In this document: piece after piece, positions 61,201 through 64,000 of the stretch
How positions within the stretch are numbered: the stretch's first letter is position 1
Layout of the letters: every line of letters begins with the position of its first letter
Assembly: GCA_964017155.1 (NCBI GenBank)
Contig: OZ024865.1
Coordinates: 42,141,120 to 42,205,119, forward strand
Source: Oasisia sp. SBJ-2009
Taxonomy: Eukaryota > Annelida > Polychaeta > Sabellida > Siboglinidae
DNA length: 64,000 nt
Direction of reading: 5' to 3'
Made by a program: the position numbers and the translations under genes
Notes under the pieces: model-generated
The model's input: only the letters and a program-made list of their open reading frames with translations
Databases searched by the model: none
Told to the model about the DNA's origin: nothing

Positions 61201-61746
61201 GAGATGCGTGAGATGACAACTCTCTTACAAACTCTTGTTCCTTGTGTTGTAGCGGCCGAGACGATGCCGTCGAGTAGACAGAAGGAATCATTGGCATCGA
61301 TAGACCAACAGGGGCCCAGACGTCGCAAAGGACAGGAGGAAGAACCAACTGCACAAGCTACAGTTCCTCCCCCAACGATATCAGTGCATGGCCGGATAAT
61401 ACCGCCCGACCTCTATAAGCCAGGTATTGTCAACGTGATAAGGGTATTGTCTAGCGATTCATAGACGGCTGGGAAATATCAGATTTCATCTTACACCACA
61501 CCACACCACACCACACCACACCACACCACACCACACCACACCACACCACACCACACCACACCACACCACACCACACCACACCACACCACACCACACCACA
61601 CCACACCACACCACACCACACCACACCACACCACACCACACCACACCACACCACACCACACCACACCACACCACACCACACCACACCACACCACACCACA
61701 CCACACCACACCCACCCACCCACCCACCCACCCACCCACCCACCCA

Positions 61747-61825
<79 letters not shown>

Positions 61826-62053
61826 TCAGCCACAAAGGATGCCTGTCTCATGCCCCTGGCCAGAAGTGTTCAATTGCAAACACCAGTGAAATTATGTAAT
61901 TATGTTAGAAGGGCCGTGGATCTACAGTACATTGGTTGTTTTCCACTGAATAGTGAAATCGTTGTTTCAGCTATACCAGTCGCCGTAGACGGAGGCTTCA
62001 AGAGTTCAAAGCGGCATGGGCAGTCACACACGCCTAAGACGAAATCTGCTTGA
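49238..62053 (+). CDS. Ig-superfamily transmembrane receptor, gene B (multi-exon)
   Basis: Same exon plan as gene A: V 49238-49537, Ig2 52042-52401, Ig3 52715-52993, stalk 53327-53563, TM 55142-55249, tail exons 57584-57742, 59625-59795, 60392-60463, 60564-60638, 61253-61423, terminal 61971-62053. All are phase 1, with no stop. Apart from V, coding differences from A are few: one synonymous in Ig2; two synonymous and F/V and Y/H in Ig3; one extra NTT in the stalk; one synonymous in TM; one synonymous in the 75-bp tail exon. The same leader question applies as for A, with the leader-like frame at 49172 and the 11-bp tandem unit at its join. Confidence 0.8.
52042..52401 (+). CDS. Gene B exon: second Ig-like domain
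   Basis: 360 bp, phase 1-1, one synonymous difference from gene A. Confidence 0.88.
52715..52993 (+). CDS. Gene B exon: third Ig-like domain
   Basis: 279 bp, phase 1-1. It differs from A at four codons: two synonymous, Phe to Val early and Tyr to His near the end (CQEHH, as in C2's CKEHH). Confidence 0.82.
53327..53563 (+). CDS. Gene B exon: Thr-rich stalk
   Basis: 237 bp, nine bases (one NTT) longer than in A. Same acceptor and donor. Confidence 0.85.
54909..55127. repeat. (TA)n microsatellite before TM exon B
   Basis: About 220 bases, shorter and differently interrupted than in A. Confidence 0.95.
55142..55249 (+). CDS. Gene B exon: transmembrane segment
   Basis: 108 bp, same protein as in A, same unusual TA-flanked acceptor. 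Confidence 0.88.
56143..57060. repeat. AT-rich dispersed repeat with AAT tail, B copy
   Basis: Counterpart of 7580-8530, with a shorter TA tract (about 56406-56443). Confidence 0.5.
57584..57742 (+). CDS. Gene B candidate tail cassette exon 1
   Basis: Counterpart of 9048-9206, no difference seen. Confidence 0.5.
57827..59470. mobile_element. hAT-like non-autonomous DNA transposon (B copy)
   Basis: Same CAGGGCTGCCTAC inverted ends and CCTTACAT 8-bp target duplication (57819-57826 and 59471-59478) as in A. Confidence 0.9.
59625..59795 (+). CDS. Gene B candidate tail cassette exon 2
   Basis: Counterpart of 11092-11262. Confidence 0.5.
60392..60463 (+). CDS. Gene B candidate small tail exon (72 bp)
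   Basis: Counterpart of 11859-11930. Confidence 0.45.
60564..60638 (+). CDS. Gene B candidate small tail exon (75 bp)
   Basis: Counterpart of 12031-12105, with one synonymous change. Confidence 0.5.
61253..61423 (+). CDS. Gene B candidate tail cassette exon 3
   Basis: Counterpart of 12720-12890. Confidence 0.5.
61490..61820. repeat. Compound microsatellite, B copy
   Basis: Same four-part structure as 12957-13200, with the CCACA block about 90 bases longer. Confidence 0.95.
61971..62053 (+). CDS. Gene B terminal exon
   Basis: Counterpart of 13351-13433, ending PKTKSA and TGA. Confidence 0.6.
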
Positions 62054-62349
62054 TCAAGGGACAATGTTTAGAGTTATTTTTCCGTGTTAATTAAACAAAA
62101 TACGTTGATTTTGTAGGGATGACATTTTGAAGTGAATATTTTACAGCGAATGCCAATTATTTAGATGTTTAGTAAGCTGCTTGTTATATATATTCGTAGC
62201 ATTTACTTTAGCCAATGCAATATATGCCCGCTAACAAATAACGTACTTGTATTTCCTGTCGAACAAATGGCTATTATTTGTTGGATATCATCAATATATA
62301 AACACATTTACACGCGGTCCTGTTTGCTCGATGGGAGCATAGGCCATCA

Positions 62350-64000
62350 ACCAAGGAACGCAACTGTTTTCTGTCCGTGGCCATCCTCTCCATCTCTCTT
62401 TTGGTGTAACCCATCTCTTTTGTTTCCCTTTCTGTATCTCTTTACCAGGTGTTTCGTGGCCTACCTCTTTGCCTTTTCCCTTTGGGGTTCCATGTGATGG
62501 GTTGACGGATGATGGTTTCTGGAGGTTTCCTGAGTGTGTGTCCTATCCACCTCCATTTTCTCTTCTTTATTTCATTTTCCAGAATGTCCTTGTCTGTCCA
62601 CTTCAGGTGTAAGATTCTGCGCAGGTATTCAGAGGCACTCCGTTCAATATAATGGGGTTGGTGTTCTTTATATTGGCTTTCATAATCTTTGTCTTGCTTT
62701 TGTTGATGTTGAGTCCTAGCTGTGTTGACACTGTGTTTAGCAGCTCTGTTTTTCCTGCATCTGTTCATGGCTGTGTGAGAGGACAGCGAGGTGTTCCGCA
62801 AAGTCCAGGCCCTCAAACTGGCTCCAAGTTGTCCACTGGATCCCATTTCTTCTATTTTTGTAGTCTATTTCATGATCCAGTCTGTGGTGGGCAGGAAAAA
62901 GAATGGTTGCCTCACTCTTGTCTTCACCATGAAGGATTCTGTAAGTTGTCCTGCCTGAATGACCCTTCATGTCATATCTTCGTAAGTATTTCTTAATATA
63001 AGAGATATAAGTTTATCCCGTAGTGCTGTAGGAGCTTACACAGCGTATCTCTGTCGAGGCTATCAAATGCCTTCTCGTAATCTACAAGGTTTAGGCACAG
63101 CGATGAGTCCCATTCCATGGATTGTTCAACAATGATTCGCAGTGTTGCTATTTGGTCGGTGCATGATATGTCTTTACGGACGCCAACTTGGTGGTCTCTG
63201 AGCTTAGCATCCACCCTTGTCTTCAGTCTGTCCAAGACGACTCTGTTGAGGACCTTTCCTGGTACTGATAGGAGCATTATCCCTCTGTAGTTCTGACACT
63301 CTTGCATATCTCCTTTCTTTGGGAGCTTCACGAGGTACCCTTTTTTACCATTCAGTAGGTACTTCGTCTTGTTCCCATATCTTCCCGAATAGATCATGCA
63401 GTATCTCTGTGGAGGTCTCTATTTCAGCCTCGATTGCCTCGGCAGGAACTTTGTTTGGGTCGGAAGCTTTCCCTTTTTCATGTGATGGATGGCTTTCTCA
63501 ATATCTGCCTTACTTGGTCTTTCGCAGTTTATCTGGAGTACTTCTTCAGCTGGTGCGATGTCTGGAGGATTCTGAGATGGTTGCCGGTTCAGCAGTTCTT
63601 CAAAATGTCCCCTCCTGTTTGTCTCTGTATCCTCTTCAGGTGCTGTTGCTTTTGCTGCTCTCGTTCGGCAGTTGTTAATTGCATATTTCATTTCCTTCCT
63701 CACTTGCACTTTATTGAGTGTCTGCAGAAATCCAGTGTTTTTATTGGTATTTCTTCTTTCCCAAGAACTTCGCAGCATGTGCTGGTTCACATCTCTTTGA
63801 TCTGTTGCCATTGTATGTCCCCGTTTCCTTCGTCAAGAAAATCTTGTAGGGATTCGTATTTGTTTCTCGGTTGTACTGTGTACTGGTGCTCCTCTTGACT
63901 TCTCTCTTCTTTAGATCCATCTTCATTCTGGCCAGCACTAGATGGTGGTTTGAGGCTACATTTGCCCCTGTAATTTCTCCCGTATTCAGTCTGACTTGTC
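62350..64000 (-). mobile_element. RTE-like retrotransposon, B copy, cut by window end
   Basis: Counterpart of 13730-15380. RT and C-terminal motifs are as in A; the endonuclease part runs off the window. Confidence 0.85.

Larger units (their letters stand above)
48503..64000. repeat. Segmental duplication, copy B (holds receptor gene B)
   Basis: Counterpart of 1-15380, running off the right end of the window. Offset grows from 48,502 to 48,620 through indels, mainly in microsatellites. Confidence 0.95.

Overview
This is animal (metazoan) nuclear DNA: AT-rich, intron-rich, with GT-AG exons, many non-LTR retrotransposon pieces (CR1-like, RTE-like), a hAT-like DNA transposon, a Polinton/Maverick capsid-gene fragment, AAT-tailed dispersed repeats and long microsatellites. 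The repeat mix suggests a marine invertebrate (mollusc, amphioxus, hemichordate or cnidarian type). The sequence alone does not fix the phylum.

The main content is a cluster of immunoglobulin-superfamily receptor genes, all on the + strand. I call them A, B, C1 and C2; these are my labels. Gene A (740-13433) has a V-type Ig exon, two further Ig-like exons, a Thr-rich mucin-like stalk, a transmembrane exon, up to five small cytoplasmic cassette exons and a terminal exon with a stop. Every exon boundary I could place is phase 1, so any exon can be skipped or joined to any other in frame. Gene B (49238-62053) is a second copy of the same gene inside a duplication of at least 15.4 kb (1-15380 and 48503-64000). 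Both copies run to a window edge. The copies are nearly identical, except that the second part of the V exon differs at 26 amino acids plus two inserted codons, against only two purely synonymous codon changes. The changes cluster where the ligand-facing loops of a V domain would lie. This is the strongest biological signal in the window and is what a polymorphic recognition (immune or allorecognition) receptor would look like.

Between A and B lies a tandem duplication of a 10,015-bp unit (20056-30070 and 30071-39909). Each unit holds a small THAP zinc-finger gene on the - strand, a divergent TATA promoter with a signal-peptide exon, a V-type exon and a second Ig exon of a diverged receptor (C). 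Only the second unit is followed by a third Ig exon (40471-40740). No stalk, transmembrane or tail exons follow it. Instead there is a nearly full-length CR1-like retrotransposon (- strand, 40870-44950) and a decayed Polinton capsid-gene fragment (46100-47580), and then gene B starts. C1 and C2 are therefore partial genes, or donors of 5' exons for longer or chimeric transcripts.

The 15.4-20 kb interval holds no intact gene. It contains a broken Thr-rich stretch like a dead stalk exon, an 18-bp minisatellite, a TA microsatellite, and a dispersed repeat carrying two adjacent perfect palindromes (44 and 60 bp).

All exon calls come from reading splice sites, frame and domain patterns by eye. 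No alignment program, profile search or RNA evidence was available.
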